A stretch of 64,000 nucleotides of DNA from Cyanophora paradoxa (taxonomy: Eukaryota; Glaucocystophyceae; Cyanophorales; Cyanophoraceae). Positions 1 to 10,984 of the stretch are shown piece after piece. Location of the stretch: the NCBI GenBank assembly GCA_004431415.1, contig QPMI01000615.1:161542-225541 (forward strand), in the 5' to 3' direction. A program made the position numbers and the translations under genes. How positions within the stretch are numbered: position 1 is the first letter of the stretch; each line of letters starts with the position of its first letter. The notes under the pieces are model-generated. The model did no database searches. It worked only from the letters and a program-made list of their open reading frames with translations, and had not been told where the DNA came from.

Positions 1-562
1 GTGAGTTCGATGCTCACCTTGCGCGTTAGGCTGCGCATGCGCCTTGCTCGCTTCGGAATGGCCATGGCCCCGCGATCCCTGAGGAAGCGCCGGACGGCGT
101 CGCGCTGCTCCTCCAGCGAGCCGGCTCCTGCCACGTACTCCGCCAGCTTCCCCTCCCGCAGGTCCACGAAGAACGTCTCGTTGGCGTAATCTGCGGGACG
201 ATCGATATATATTAATATCAGGATCCCGTCTGTCCGAGAACATCACGCAAAATTACTATTTTCAAGTTCAACAGCTGCCGTGCGCACCCTCACGAGGGAA
301 GTTCAGCTGTGAATCAGGAACACGCTGCTTCATGGGCCAATCAGAGCGCTCGTCCAGCCACTGGCAGGTAATGATTACTCGGTCTCGTGTCCGGACTGCC
401 TCCTGATCACGAGAGAAATTAAAATATTATTGATAAGAACAGGTTCTAGATATGGATCGGAACATGTTGGAACCATCCGTGTTTGTAGATTAGGACACGA
501 GAAGACACGATTGCGCCACTTAAATTCCCCAGAAAATTTTACTTCGGTTTTCAGCCGAACTT
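1..562 (-). CDS. AP2-like module gene, 3-exon module, runs off the left edge (partial)
   Basis: On the minus strand three coding pieces follow each other in module order. The first, about 485-562, reads FSGEFKWRNRVFSCPN and resembles the end of an AP2-like strand-rich domain. The second, about 284-410, reads RDRVIITCQWLDERSD, then VPDSQLNFPRE. The third, 1-190, reads ETFFVDLREGKLAEYV, then DAVRRFLRDRG. The same three pieces in the same order occur four more times in the window (near 7600-8330, 13690-14240, 14500-15160 and 15390-15935), which is the main reason to call them coding. The gene continues past position 1, so its 3' end is not seen. AP2-like is a weak family assignment based on the GxFxW core; a lineage-specific domain is equally possible. 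Function is probably DNA binding, by inference only. Confidence 0.55.
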
Positions 563-862
563 GGTAGACACCGTTAGAGCTCGAGCATGGAGGTGGGAGC
601 GAAGAAACAGAACTAGTGATGCTTGAGAGTCCTGATTTCGCGGGTTTCTGGTTGTGGATTGACGAGGTGAAGTGAGTGATTGATCATGAAGAGATTTGCT
701 GATAAGGAATATTTATTGTCAGAGCACCGGTGCAGGGAAAAGTTCGTCCGCGACAAACGCGACAGTACGCCTCACGGCCTCCGTGTGCACACGCTCGTGA
801 CCAGTTGCAGCCAGCTTGCTCGGATCGCGGTTGCCCACCGGCGGCCGCTGCTCCTCGGGCCC

Positions 863-911
863 CACAGGTGGAAGGGGGGGTCCGTTCTGGCGGACGGAAC
901 GGAGAGCAGAA
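863..911 (+). repeat. Left terminal inverted repeat of the CACAG transposon
   Basis: These 49 bp match the reverse complement of 6296-6344 without a mismatch, including a run of seven G. Partial similarity extends to about 935. Confidence 0.85.
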
Positions 912-1194
912 AAAGTTTTCTGCCTCTGTTCCGGCTGTCGGAACGGCCGATTCCGCTTTCTGACACATGAGCACATCTGCCATAATTTTGTCATCATTCG
1001 CCAGAATTCGTGTCGGAACCAAAATTCCGCCGCAGAAACGCTGCAAAAATGTGTTCTACCACGTCAGAACCGCGGCGGAATCCGAACGGTTCTGACACTT
1101 GTTCGGCCCTGCCCCGCCCCCCCCGCCGCCCCGCCCGCCGCCGCGGCCGGGCCCTGCGCTCAGCTGCATATATATGTACGTGAATATTTACAGC

Positions 1195-1490
1195 GTCAGC
1201 TAGCTACTGCTAGCTGGCTAGCTACTGCTGACTGGCTAGCTAGCTACTGCTAGCTGGCTAGCTAGCACTAGCAGCTGCTGTGCTAGCAGCTGGGCGGGGC
1301 GGGGCGGGGCGGGGCGGGGCGGGGCGGGGCAACCGCGGGGCGGGGCGGGCGGGGCGGGGCGGGGCGGGGCGGGGCGGGGCGGGGCGGGGCGGCCGCGGGC
1401 GGGGCGGGGCGGGGCGGCCGCGGGGCGGGCGGGCGGGGCAGCCGCGGGGCGGGCAGCCGCGGGGCGGGGCGGCCGCGGGGCGGGGCGGCC
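1195..1490. repeat. AGCT-rich repeat and GGGGC tract
   Basis: Positions 1195-1290 are short imperfect repeats built on GCTAGCTACTGCTAGCTG, partly palindromic. From about 1291 to 1490 follows (GGGGC)n with GGGGCGGCCGC interruptions. The G-rich strand could form G-quadruplexes. The long open frames here on both strands (Arg/Gly or Pro/Arg repeats) are composition artefacts. Confidence 0.8.
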
Positions 1491-1499
1491 CGCCCCGGG

Positions 1500-3400
1500 G
1501 AGCAGGCCGGCGCCTGATTGTGCCTGATGGTGGAGTGAGCCTCAGCAAAAACAATCTCAGGGGCGCGCGCGCGCGCAAGGAATCTATAGATCTATCTAGA
1601 CAGCACAGCCTTGCACTGGCAGCGGCACCTGAGAGACGCCGCCAGGGCTGGGGCCCCGCTGTCTAGCTCTCGAGGGCGTCGGGCAGGAGAGAGACTCGCG
1701 AACCTTGCTTGCAGGTGCGAACTTGGCCTCTGACCGTCGCCGACGCTCCCCAGCTCAAGACGTCTGCGCTCGATCGGGTCAGCTCTATTGCATAGAAATA
1801 ATATATATAGGGCGGCTAGAAGACAGCGGGACAAGGCACCAGCGGCGGCACCTGAGGGCCGTCGCCGGGGCTGCAGCCCCGCCATCTAGCTCTAGCGGGC
1901 GTCACTTGGCGTCTAGCTTTAGAGGGGAGGGGGAGGGCGCTGAAGGGCTGCGAGGCGCGCACCAAGCGAAGGGAGGGCCGCCGCAGCTTCACGGCCGCCT
2001 CCGCCGCGCAGGCGCCGTGATTCGGGGCTCCTGCGCTCCCCCCGTCGCGCGGCGCGCGGCGCTGAAGGGCGGCGAGGCGCGCACCAAGCGGGCAAAGGGC
2101 CGCCGTCGCTTCTCGGACGCTTTCGCCGTGCAGGCTCCGCGATCCGGACATCCTGCGCACGCCGCAAGTCAGCTAAGGCGGGGAGAGCAGCGGTGGCAGC
2201 ATGAGAGGGCGGGCTTGAGCGAGGAGTGCGCACCGGTGAAGTAGATCGTGAACGTGAGGCGACGAGCCGCAGCTTCGAGAGACGAGTTAGTACTGAATTG
2301 GGCAGCCAGTAGCCCAGCGCTCGGGCTGCGAGAGGTCGAGGCAAAGCGCGGGGCGTAGCGCCGAGGAGCGAGAAGCTCATAGCAAGCATGAAGAGCGCCG
2401 CGGCTGCTTCCGGGCCGCCTTCACCTGACGAGAAGCCGAGAAGTCTGACGAGCAGCCAAGCGCAAGTCAGCCGGCACAACGATCCAGGCGCAGCGAAGCT
2501 CCAGATCGATGCTTTGACGTTGCAGAAGCGCAACTAGCGTGTTAAAACAACTCTGGGCGCACTGCTTCAGGCCTTAGTGTGGAAGAGCCAAGTGCGTAGG
2601 ATCTTCTGCTGGCTTCCCCGGAGAACAGAACTGGTGCGCAGAACGTGAATGAGAGCTCTCATGCGTACTCTAGACGGAAGGTCTTGCGGCACCGAGGCGT
2701 GCGAACCTGGAGGTCGGTGACCTCGCGGAAACAGCGCCGATCGGAGCGCCCGCCATGCCAACGAGTTGTCTCTACGCTCTAGAGGCCGCGGATAGCCGCT
2801 GATTAGCGCGCGGCGCGCTGGCTCGCTCGCTCGCAGGTGGCAGTTTGCTGCTTCAGTCTTGTACCCCCCAGGGTCCCCATACCCCTGGCCAGCGGTCCGC
2901 AGCGGAAAGCACCCCAGTACTGTACTAGTCTCGCGCTGCCGCGCTGCCGCAGCGTGCTGCCGCACTGCCGCAGCGTGCTGCCGCGCGCGCCGCGGCGCCG
3001 GCCCGGCCGAGGCGACTTTAGCTGCTGGGCTTCCCCGAGGCTCTAGCCGCGTGCAGTCGCATGTTTTCCTTCTTTAGGACGTATGTGCGCCCTCAGGACG
3101 CGCCCCGCTCAGAGCTCCACCCGCGGCACGCGGCGAAGTACGCCTAGGTGCCCTCCGGTTATCACGGCGTACCGCCGCGGCGGTCGGGCCGCAGGCCTTT
3201 CTCAGGCCTCAGACGGAAGGTAAACCCGCACTAGCACCGGTTTTTCACTCAAGCGTAGTGGGCCGGGCCCGCGCGCGCGCGCGGGAGGCCTGCGGCTCGA
3301 GCATGCCCCGCCTGGCTCATGATCAAAGACGCAGTACTCCCAGCGACTTCCCGCTTTGGGATCAAGATGTACGTGGTCTAAATACTTCATTTGTATTCAA
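1500..3400. other. Transposon interior without a recognisable gene
   Basis: Open frames are frequent because of GC content, but none shows a known domain or a repeated exon module. A pair of related stretches near 1830-1990 and 2040-2160 share GAAGGGCxGCGAGGCGCGCACCAAGC, so part of this region is a local duplication. Confidence 0.4.
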
Positions 3401-3414
3401 ATACCAAGCTTCGC

Positions 3415-3539
3415 CGAACGTTCCGGACAATGAGCAGCGCTGATCGATGTTGAAGTAGAATTGATGATGAACTTAGAGAAGTCAGGTCTAGTACTTTGGT
3501 CTAAAGACTCATGATAACGTGCATCGTCCGGAACGTTCG
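3415..3539. repeat. Short inverted repeat around an AT-rich loop
   Basis: CGAACGTTCCGGAC at 3415-3428 is matched by its exact reverse complement at 3526-3539, with about 97 bp of lower-GC sequence between. It could be a small hairpin or an unrelated miniature element inside the transposon. Confidence 0.5.
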
Positions 3540-3959
3540 CGCTCGCCGCGAAAATCGGTGCACACACTCTTAAGATATAATTCTTTAATAATCTCACTCA
3601 TTATATCGAAATGAAGCTCTGCTGGCTCGCTCTGTCGTCGCGATCGATCGGCGTGACCATGAACCAAGGGGCCCCGGCGAAGGCGCGGCACCCAGGCGCG
3701 CGGCACAGGCTCTGCTGGGGTCGGGAAAGCGACAAACGAAAGCTATTTGAGTGCTTCAAATGCTATACAAGGCAGCAGGCGCCGGTCGGGCCGGGCCGGC
3801 AGGGGTGGGGCCCCTCAAACGCCCGCCCCCTGCCACCCGCCCCTGCCGCCCCTGCGCCGGCGCCCCGCGAGCCGACGGCTGCCCGCGCGCCGGCGCCCCG
3901 CGAGCCGATGGCTGCCCGCCGGCGAGCCCGCCCGCCCGGAGCCGGCGAGCCCGCCGAGC

Positions 3960-5270
3960 TCCCCCCCTGTCCGGCGAGCCGCGCCACCGCCCGACGCGCC
4001 CCGCCGGGCCGGCCTCTGCCGCGCCGGTCCCCGTCCGGCGAGCCGGCGCCGCGCCGCTGCCCGCCGAGCCTCCGCCCGTCCAATGAGCCACGCCGCCGCC
4101 CGCCGCGCCCCCGCCGGGCCCGTGCGGCGGGTCGCGCCGCCGCCCGCTGCGCACCCGCCGCGCACCCGCCGGGCCCGTCCGGCGAGCCGCGCCGCCGCCC
4201 GCCGCGCCTCCGCCCGCCCGACGAGCCGCGCCGCCGCCCGCCGCGCCCCTGCCGGGCCCCGCCCGACGAGCCGCGCCGCCGCCCGCCGCGCCCCTGCCGG
4301 GCCCGCCCGACGAGCCGCGCTGCTGCCCGCCGCGCCTCCGCCCCGCCCGCGGGCCGACGAGCCACGCCGCCGCCCGCCGCGCCCCGCCGGGCCCCGTCCG
4401 GCGAGCCGCGCCGTCGCCCGCCGCGCCCCTGCCGGGCCCGCCCGACGAGCCGCGCCGCCGCCCGCCGCGCCCCCGCCGGGCCCCGTCCGGCGAGCCGCGC
4501 CGCCGCCCGCCGCGCCCCCGCCGGGCCCCGTCCGGCGAGCCGCGCCGCCGCCCGCCGCGCCCCTGCCGGGCCCGTCCGGCGAGCCGCGCCGCCGCCGCGC
4601 GCCCCCGCCGGGCCCGTCCGGCGAGCCGCGCCGCCGCCCGCCGCGCCCCCGCCGGGCCCCGTCCGGCGAGCCGCGCCGCCGCCCGCCGCGCCCCCGCCGG
4701 GCCCGTCCGGCGAGCCGCGCCGCCGCCCGCCGCGCCCCCGTCGGGCCCCGTCCGGCGAGCCGCGCCGCCGCCCACCGCGCCCCGCCGGGCCCCGTCCGGC
4801 GAGCCGCGCCGCCGCCGCCGCGCCCCCGCCGGGCCCCGTCCGGCGAGCCGCGCCGCCGCCCGCCGCGCCTCCGCCCCGCCCGACGAGCCGCGCCGCCGCC
4901 CGCCGCGCCCCCGTCGGGCCCCGTCTAATCAGCCGCGCCGCCGCCCGCCGCGCACCCGCCGGGCCCGTCCAGTGAGCAACGCCGCCGCCCGCCGCGCCTC
5001 CGCCCCGCCCGACGAGAAGCGCCGCCGCCCGCCGCGCCCCGCCGGGCCCCGTCCGGCGAGCCGCGCCGCCGCCCGCCGCGCCTCCGCCCCGCCCGACGAG
5101 CCGCGCCGCCGCCCGCCGCGCCCCGTCGGGCCCCGTCTAATCAGCCGCGCCGCCGCCCGCCGCGCACCCGCCGGGCCCGTCCAGTGAGCAACGCCGCCGC
5201 CCGCCGCGCCTCCGCCCCGCCCGACGAGAAGCGCCGCCGCCCGCCGCGCCCCCGCCGGGCCCCGAAGGCC
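3960..5270. repeat. 45-bp GC-rich minisatellite (about 28 copies)
   Basis: The unit contains CGGCGAGCCGCGCCGCCGCC followed by CGCCGCGCCCCCGCCGGGCC. Most copies are 45 bp, some 42-44 bp, so one frame gives a 15-residue RPASRAAARRAPAGP repeat. A higher-order repeat is visible: about 4880-4980 recurs at about 5088-5190, including the TCTAATCAGCC and CCAGTGAGCAAC variants. Related arrays occur at 31300-31470, 37880-38280, 42770-43440 and 63845-64000. The long ORFs across this region are not taken as genes. Confidence 0.85.
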
Positions 5271-6295
5271 GAGGGCGGAGGACGGAGGGCGGGGGAGGAG
5301 GTTCTTCCGCCTTATCGGCGATCTGAAAAGGGCGCGTAAGCTGTGGGCGGGGCGCGGCGGGTGAAGGGAAGCACACGCGCTCGCCTCGCGGTCGACGAGG
5401 TGGACGAGGTGCACGTGGACGACGCCGGCGCGGCGGGGAGCTCTCGGCGGGGCGCACGCGTTCCCGGCAGCGACGAGGCGTCTACCGCGACACGATGCGA
5501 GGCGGCCGCAGGTGACGCGCCCGCCAGCCTCGGCCTCGCCGCCGCCCGGCCTGAGGCGAACGACTTGCTAGCTTGCTGCTGGGGCTGAGCATCGGTGTCC
5601 GGTCCGACTTCTTGGCCAGTTCAGGGGGAAGAGGGGGGGAAGATCCCGCCCCCGTACGTGTGCTCGCCAACCATCCTGCAGCATGCACGAGAGCACATCG
5701 TCTCGCGTCGCACCTTAGCATAGACAGCGCGCAAACCTCCAGCATCATCATTTGGAGCCAGCTTGTGCCCCCGGGCGACGCCTGCGAGCGGCGCGGGATC
5801 ACCCTTGCTCGTGGCGCAAGAACGCAGGCCAGTGCACGCGGAACCATCGCGGATCGCTCATAGCTAACGTTTGGAGCGCAGAAGACCGCCGCACCCAGCC
5901 GGCAGGTCGCGGCCTGTCGGTTCTAGGTCGAGCGCGGTGCTAGGGGCTCGCAGCTTCAGCCTATGTACGTCCAGTATGTGCTCACAAGTACAATGAGTGG
6001 TTCCGGAACGTTTGGCGTCGTGTGCCGAGCGCAGATCGCTTAGCTATGGCCCTGCAGCCCTGCATCCCTCATCTAGATCTGCCCGAACTCCCCGGGTCCT
6101 AGCGCGCGGTTCCGGCGGGCAGTTCTGGCGGAGCGAACCGCACTCTTCGGACGCTCTTCCGTCCTGGCACGTCAGAACCTAGATCTCGGATGCCCCGGAA
6201 CAGAAGATTCGGGCACTTAGCTGTGATCTGCCCTAATCGATTTCGGACTGTCCGAAGTTTTCGTTCTGCACGTCGGAACAGAGGCAGAAAACTGA
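5271..6295. other. Right interior of the CACAG transposon
   Basis: No gene recognised. Close to the right end, subterminal motifs related to those at 870-1100 appear (TTCTGGCGGAGCGAAC near 6122, CACGTCAGAACC near 6168). Confidence 0.4.
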
Positions 6296-6344
6296 TTCTG
6301 CTCTCCGTTCCGTCCGCCAGAACGGACCCCCCCTTCCACCTGTG
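6296..6344 (-). repeat. Right terminal inverted repeat of the CACAG transposon
   Basis: Reverse complement of 863-911. It is followed directly by CCC (6345-6347), which matches 860-862 before the left end, and then by the second half of the broken exon. Confidence 0.85.
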
Positions 6345-8789
6345 CCCGTCGAAGAGCTTGCGGTACCACCCCTCCGACGCGTATTCTGGAGGGGACCGGA
6401 GCTTGCATTAGAAACTTGAGACCAATACGTATACTCACTTCAACTTGGGCATTGAATTCAATTTATATAATTATCTATATTATTGATATTCCTCGAGAGG
6501 CGTCTCGGCGTCGATTATTGACAGATCTTGATCTAGATCGATGTTTGTTTATATGTACATGTACATGATTCATGCGCGCGTGTGCACAAATATCACGTGT
6601 ACAGCTGCAGGCTAGGTGCGCATGCTACAGATACAGATGCCGCACCCTCGATAGGAAAGTGGATCTTCATGCCGTAGCGGTTCTCGCCATCGGGGCCGAA
6701 CCACGCCACGCGGCAGCGATCGACAAACCGCAGCGCCTCGTCCACCGACGCGAGCGGTGGAGAGACGACCTGCAGCGTCGCGATCGAAACTTCACTGTGT
6801 GCATATGCATTTGCACGCAGCCGAGTTAAAGCTTTGCACCTTCTCGCTCTCGAGGAAGAAGGCAGCATAGTAGCCGCCATCGAGCTTGAACACGTCCTCC
6901 ACGATCATCTGCACGCAGAAGCGATATCGATGTCAGTGAACTTGCTTCAATTAATGCTCTGCGATACGCAATTGCAAGATATTCCGGATCTCCACCTGGC
7001 CGCTCTTGTGCAGCTCTCTCCAGCGTGTTTTGGTAGCCGCTGCGATGAAGTCAAAAAAAATCGGTTTATGAATGTATAATTAGATCTAGAGACTAGATCT
7101 AGACGTCTTTACCCGCACCTGCCTCGTCGCCATTGTCTGTGCGCTCCTCATCATCTTCTTCGCTTTCACTTTGATTTGACTCTTTCTCCTCGGAATCAGA
7201 CGCGGATTCTTTCTTGATACGTTTACTGTTAGCGTTGGTCGGCGTCGCAATATTAATGACGCTTGCATTCGAATTCTGCTTGTCGCGGTGAAAGAAAAAT
7301 ATACATCAATTGCAAACGAGTGTGCTGGCTATATATCTAGAGTATAATCGCACCGGATCATGATCACGATCGTGAAGCAGGGAGACTCCAGATCCGGGTG
7401 CTGCTGAACTCGAGCTTGGAAGGGCTCGTGGAAGTTCCGTCGACGTCGTCGAGTCGTCTGGCGGGACGGACGCCGACTGCATACATGCACAGGAATCATG
7501 TGCATGATCAGCTCTATCTCATAGTTTTAATAACGGTTCAAATAAGATAAACAACGTTATATTATATTAATTACTAATATATCTTGTCTTAGAAGGTCAA
7601 TGAAAGAGAATTTTGAAATTGCCCACCTTCGTACACGTATTCGCAATGCAGCGGGGTACTACTGGGGGGCAATCGTAACCGCCGTGCTGCTCGAGAAAGG
7701 TGCGCACGCGGTCGCGGTGATCCTCTCGCTGTGCTCCGCACGGGGGAAGCTCGAGCTCGCCGCGCTGCAGGGCGGCGAAGAACTTCTCCCCCTCGTAGTC
7801 TGAGAGTTTAATTGTGAGCGCATGCAATTGCAAGCTCGACCCTGAGGTCTGCAGGATTGCACAGCTCTATAGCTAGAATCGAGCGAGACAAATAGGGCAC
7901 CCGAGCGGGGGCGGTTCAAGATGTCGCCCCGCAGGCGAGGCTCCCATCCGGTCTTCTCGTCAATGAAGTCGCAGATGATTGCGAGGCGGTCCCGAATTCG
8001 AACGGCTTCCTGTATTTGAAAATCAGAAAGATGAAACTCGTTTTTGAGCTCGAATTCAATCTTGCCTCCCTCCTTGGAAGGCAGATCGTCGAGACCTGCG
8101 TGATCGAATGAGAACGAGCAAATTTAAACGATCAATTTGCAATTGCAAGCTCGATGACGTAAAAGTAATTCGTGAATTCAAGAAATTAACCGAATTTAGA
8201 CGGCTGGCGCACCTCGCGCCCGTGCCAGGTGAATCGTCCTTGCTGTCCTTTTTGGCGATTCACGATCCCGAGCTCCTGACCCGGTCTCCGGTACACGCTT
8301 GAGGCTGCATTTGTCCGCGAGCTGTCTTCTGGCGTCGACGTCGTACTGCATGTGCGCAGGATCGGAGGTTCCGTCGGCTTTTCCAAGCCACGGCCGGATC
8401 CGAATACTGACGTCGAAGTCGACCCGCTGACGTCAGCACTGCAGCTGGCCGAGCCTGCCACCTCAAATTGTGGCGAGGGCATCTACGAGGAAACAGCGTT
8501 ATAATCAGCCGACTCGAGCTCAAGATCCGCAGTCTGCAGCAGGATTTTAAGCGATTGCCCCTCATGATCACAATTGTGCAATATTTATTATATTGGATGC
8601 GCAATTGCAAGGGCAATCATGAGACTTTACGAACCAGGTTAAGAGAGGCGGCATCTGTGGGTTGAGACAAATCTACAGGCGCGGCCGTCCTATAGCTAGG
8701 CTCACCTCCAGATCCAGTGCCAGATTCCATCTGCGACGTGCAGTCACTGCATGAGCCCGCGCTGCTTAATTTACATAATTATATATAAT

Positions 8790-10400
8790 GAAGATGCTCT
8801 TATTGGGGCAGGGTTCGACGCTAGATAAAATATCTGCGGATATCTAGAACTGCGAAAAGGGGGAGGAACCGGGAAGAAGGAGGCCTAGGAGGGGGAAGAG
8901 GGCCGGGGGGGGGGGGGGGGCCGGGGGGTGTTGAGGTGATCACGATATCGATCAGCACGTGGAAACGGCTGTGGCGGTGGCGAATTCGAAGGCCCGGGCA
9001 AGCATATGCATCCGGGATCCGGTCGCGGGGCGCCGGCGCTCATATGCATGCATATGGCCATGGGGCCGGGGCGCTAGTGGCCGCGGGCATGCGCAGCTGC
9101 AGGGCTCCCGCGGCCGGCCACGGGGGCACGTGCACCTATAGCTAGGCCTAGCTTTAATTTAGGCCTGCATACGCAACGCTAGGAGTGGGCGCCCGGCCGC
9201 AGGCAATTGCAAGTTCTAGATCTCGGCGAATCGATATCGCTGCGGCGGCCGCGGGGCCGGGCGCATGCGCACGCGCGCAGATGGACAAATCGCGATCATG
9301 ACCATGATCATGATCGCTTGCAACTAACTAGAGCTATTGTCTGCAGCTGCGTCCGCCCCGGCGGGCACCCGGCCGGCGCCCGGCCCGCGGCCGCGCGCGC
9401 GTATCGATATCGCGCACCTTCGGATTCGCGAAGTGGGTGTACTGTCGAGCGCCTTCAGATCAGTACTCTTGATCTGCGCCGATTGTCATCGTGGGCCGCG
9501 CCATGTGCATGCATATGGGTGCGATATCGATCAGTTTCGATATCGATTCGCACTAGTGTTAGGCGCGCGCGCAGCGGGCGCGCGGTCGCGCGCGCGCATG
9601 ATTGCCGCTTGCGCACCGTGATTGCGGTTGTGGCGTGATTGCCGGGTCTCACGATCGTATCGCCTCCGGTCCGGGGATCCGCCGCGCGCGCGCGCGGGCT
9701 CGATCGGGGACTACAAGTCGCGCGGAACTATCGATCGGGAACTACAGGCCGCGAAACTACAGTCCGATATCGACGATCATGATCGATCGGGGAGAAAGAG
9801 CTGCATGCGCAGCTGCGCGCTGATACGTACGTATACCCCACTGCAACTCCGAAATCCTTGTACCCTTTGGATGCCCTTGCGATCGATTAAATATTTGCAA
9901 TTTTTTTTTTGGTGAATTACCGGCCACAGCCTCTAGTCTACTCCAGCACTGTGGGGGCGTGTACAGGCAAGGTGGGGCATGATCGATCGGAATTATGTGG
10001 AACGGGCGGGATTTGAAGGCGTGATTCTCATCGCAGGGCGATTCGAACACGGAAGGCATGCATCGGAAAGCGTGTATGATAACCACACCGCTATGAGCGG
10101 GGGCAAAATTGCACTCGATTGCACTAAATGAGATGTCGATCTAGACATTATTGTACATGCGGTTCGCGGCGCTAGAGCTAGCGTTAAGCCTTGCCAAGTT
10201 GAATTTCGAAGCGCTAGCCGGCGCCCAACTCTCTCAACACTAGTATTGACACACTGACAGGCCTAGGCCTGTATAGCTAGCTATAGGGCCCCCAAGCGGG
10301 CCGAACTTGAAAAGTCTGATAATGGGTAATTTTAAGGATAAGCTGCAGCCGTCTCCGTACGCGTAGCAAGCCATCTTCGATGGGCAGAAGCAACGCAGCT
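8790..10400. other. Intergenic region rich in short palindromes
   Basis: No gene recognised. It contains a run of 14 G near 8907-8920 and an unusual density of 6-10-bp palindromes (GATCATGATC, CATGCATATG, GATCGATC, CTAGCTAG), similar to other intergenic and intronic sequence of this window. Confidence 0.4.
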
Positions 10401-10410
10401 CGAGCACTCA

Positions 10411-10980
10411 TCAGTGACTGGACTCGCGCCCGGGGACTCGCGGGCCCTCTGGTTGAGGGACCTTGTGCGCCTCGATTAGTCTCAGGCGGTCTTTGAATCG
10501 GCTCTCGATCTCCTGCGCCTGCTTGTTGGAATCGCCGAGCGCTTCCTTGGCTGCGGCTACCAGCCGCTCGACCTGCGCAGGGTCAAGTCCCAGCCGAGCC
10601 ATCCGTCCCGCCTCAAGGGCCTCAGGGGGCTAGATCTAGGCCCGCCCGGGCTATGGGCGGGGCGGGGCGGCCACCTCGTAGTCGAGGGCTTCGAGGACGA
10701 GCTCGAGGGCGTCCTCCTCGTCCTTGCCGGCGTTCGGTGCCTCCTCTCGCTGGTACTCCAGCAGCTTCTGCCTCAGGGTGCACCCCGGGCGCTTCAGAAG
10801 CATGGGCCCGTTGAGCGCCAGCCGCCGGAGCATGCGGTACCTGCGCGGCCTCGTTCAATTTTCAGTAAACGTTAAAGCTTAAAACATCAGGCGCACGTCG
10901 CGTCCTCAGGGGCCAGGACCAGCTTGTCGGCAAGCCACTCGAGAACCACAGCAGGCCTCCACTGCAGAAACTGCGGCGAC
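10411..10980 (-). CDS. SAM-like helical domain and C-terminal coiled coil, 3 exons (3' end of a gene)
   Basis: Three exons can be joined in frame on the minus strand. The first, about 10900-10980, reads FLQWRPAVVLEWLADKLVL and APEDAT. The second, about 10670-10850, reads YRMLRRLALNGPMLLKRPG, then LRQKLLEY and an acidic DEEDALELVLEALDYE. The third, 10411-10625, reads MARLGLDPAQVERLVAAAK, then a charged helix, and stops at 10411. The W..VV.WL...L.LNG..LL...LR..LL pattern is like a SAM (sterile alpha motif) protein-interaction domain, but this is by eye and weak. The exons lie directly downstream of the Ala/Pro-rich exon of the modular gene at 10985-15935 and may be its last exons. Introns begin GTGCG or GTGGC and end CAG or GAG. 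Confidence 0.45.
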
Positions 10981-10984
10981 AGGT

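Larger units (their letters stand above)
863..6344. mobile_element. Non-autonomous CACTA-like DNA transposon with CACAG termini
   Basis: The element is 5482 bp. It begins CACAGGTGGAAGG and ends with the exact reverse complement. The outer 49 bp are identical at both ends and similarity continues for about 20 bp more. It is flanked by CCC at 860-862 and 6345-6347, a 3-bp target duplication as known for the CACTA (En/Spm) superfamily, whose ends are CACTA or close variants. Subterminal short motifs (CGTTCTGGCGGA, CGTCAGAAC and their reverse complements) recur near both ends, also typical of the superfamily. No transposase is recognisable inside. The interior holds a GGGGC tract, an AGCT-rich repeat and a long 45-bp minisatellite. 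It sits inside an exon of the modular gene at 719-8731. Confidence 0.8.
719..8731 (-). pseudogene. AP2-like modular gene split by a CACAG transposon
   Basis: A possible start is MESGTGSG near 8731, followed by GTGAGC. Visible parts in order on the minus strand: AP2-like exon 8186-8330 (VYRRPGQ, GRFTWHGREV); IRDRLAIICDFIDEK about 7900-8020; DYEGEKFFAALQRGE about 7627-7801; an acidic linker with a basic SKRIKKE stretch about 7100-7270; RWRELHKSGQVEI about 6970-7040; MIVEDVFKLDGGYYAAFF about 6840-6905; SVDEALRFVDRC about 6650-6770; and EYASEGWYRKLF about 6348-6410. The last exon then stops at a transposon (863-6344) and resumes at 719-862 with EEQRPPVGNRDP and a C-terminal VAFVADELF. The paralogue near 12590-12720 has the two halves joined, which proves the split. 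Unless the 5.5-kb insert is spliced out, the product is truncated within the TIR. The acidic and basic linker suggests a nuclear protein. Confidence 0.6.

Noticed and set aside
1258-1666. Arg/Gly-rich and Pro/Arg-rich ORFs
   Set aside because: Direct product of the (GGGGC)n tract.
3611-4975. 454- and 393-codon ORFs with Arg/Ala/Pro repeats
   Set aside because: They are translations of the 45-bp minisatellite. All six frames are open there because of extreme GC content, and no domain is present.
863-6344. Transposase gene inside the CACAG element
   Set aside because: No TNP2-like or DDE pattern is seen in any long frame; the interior is repeats and compositional ORFs.
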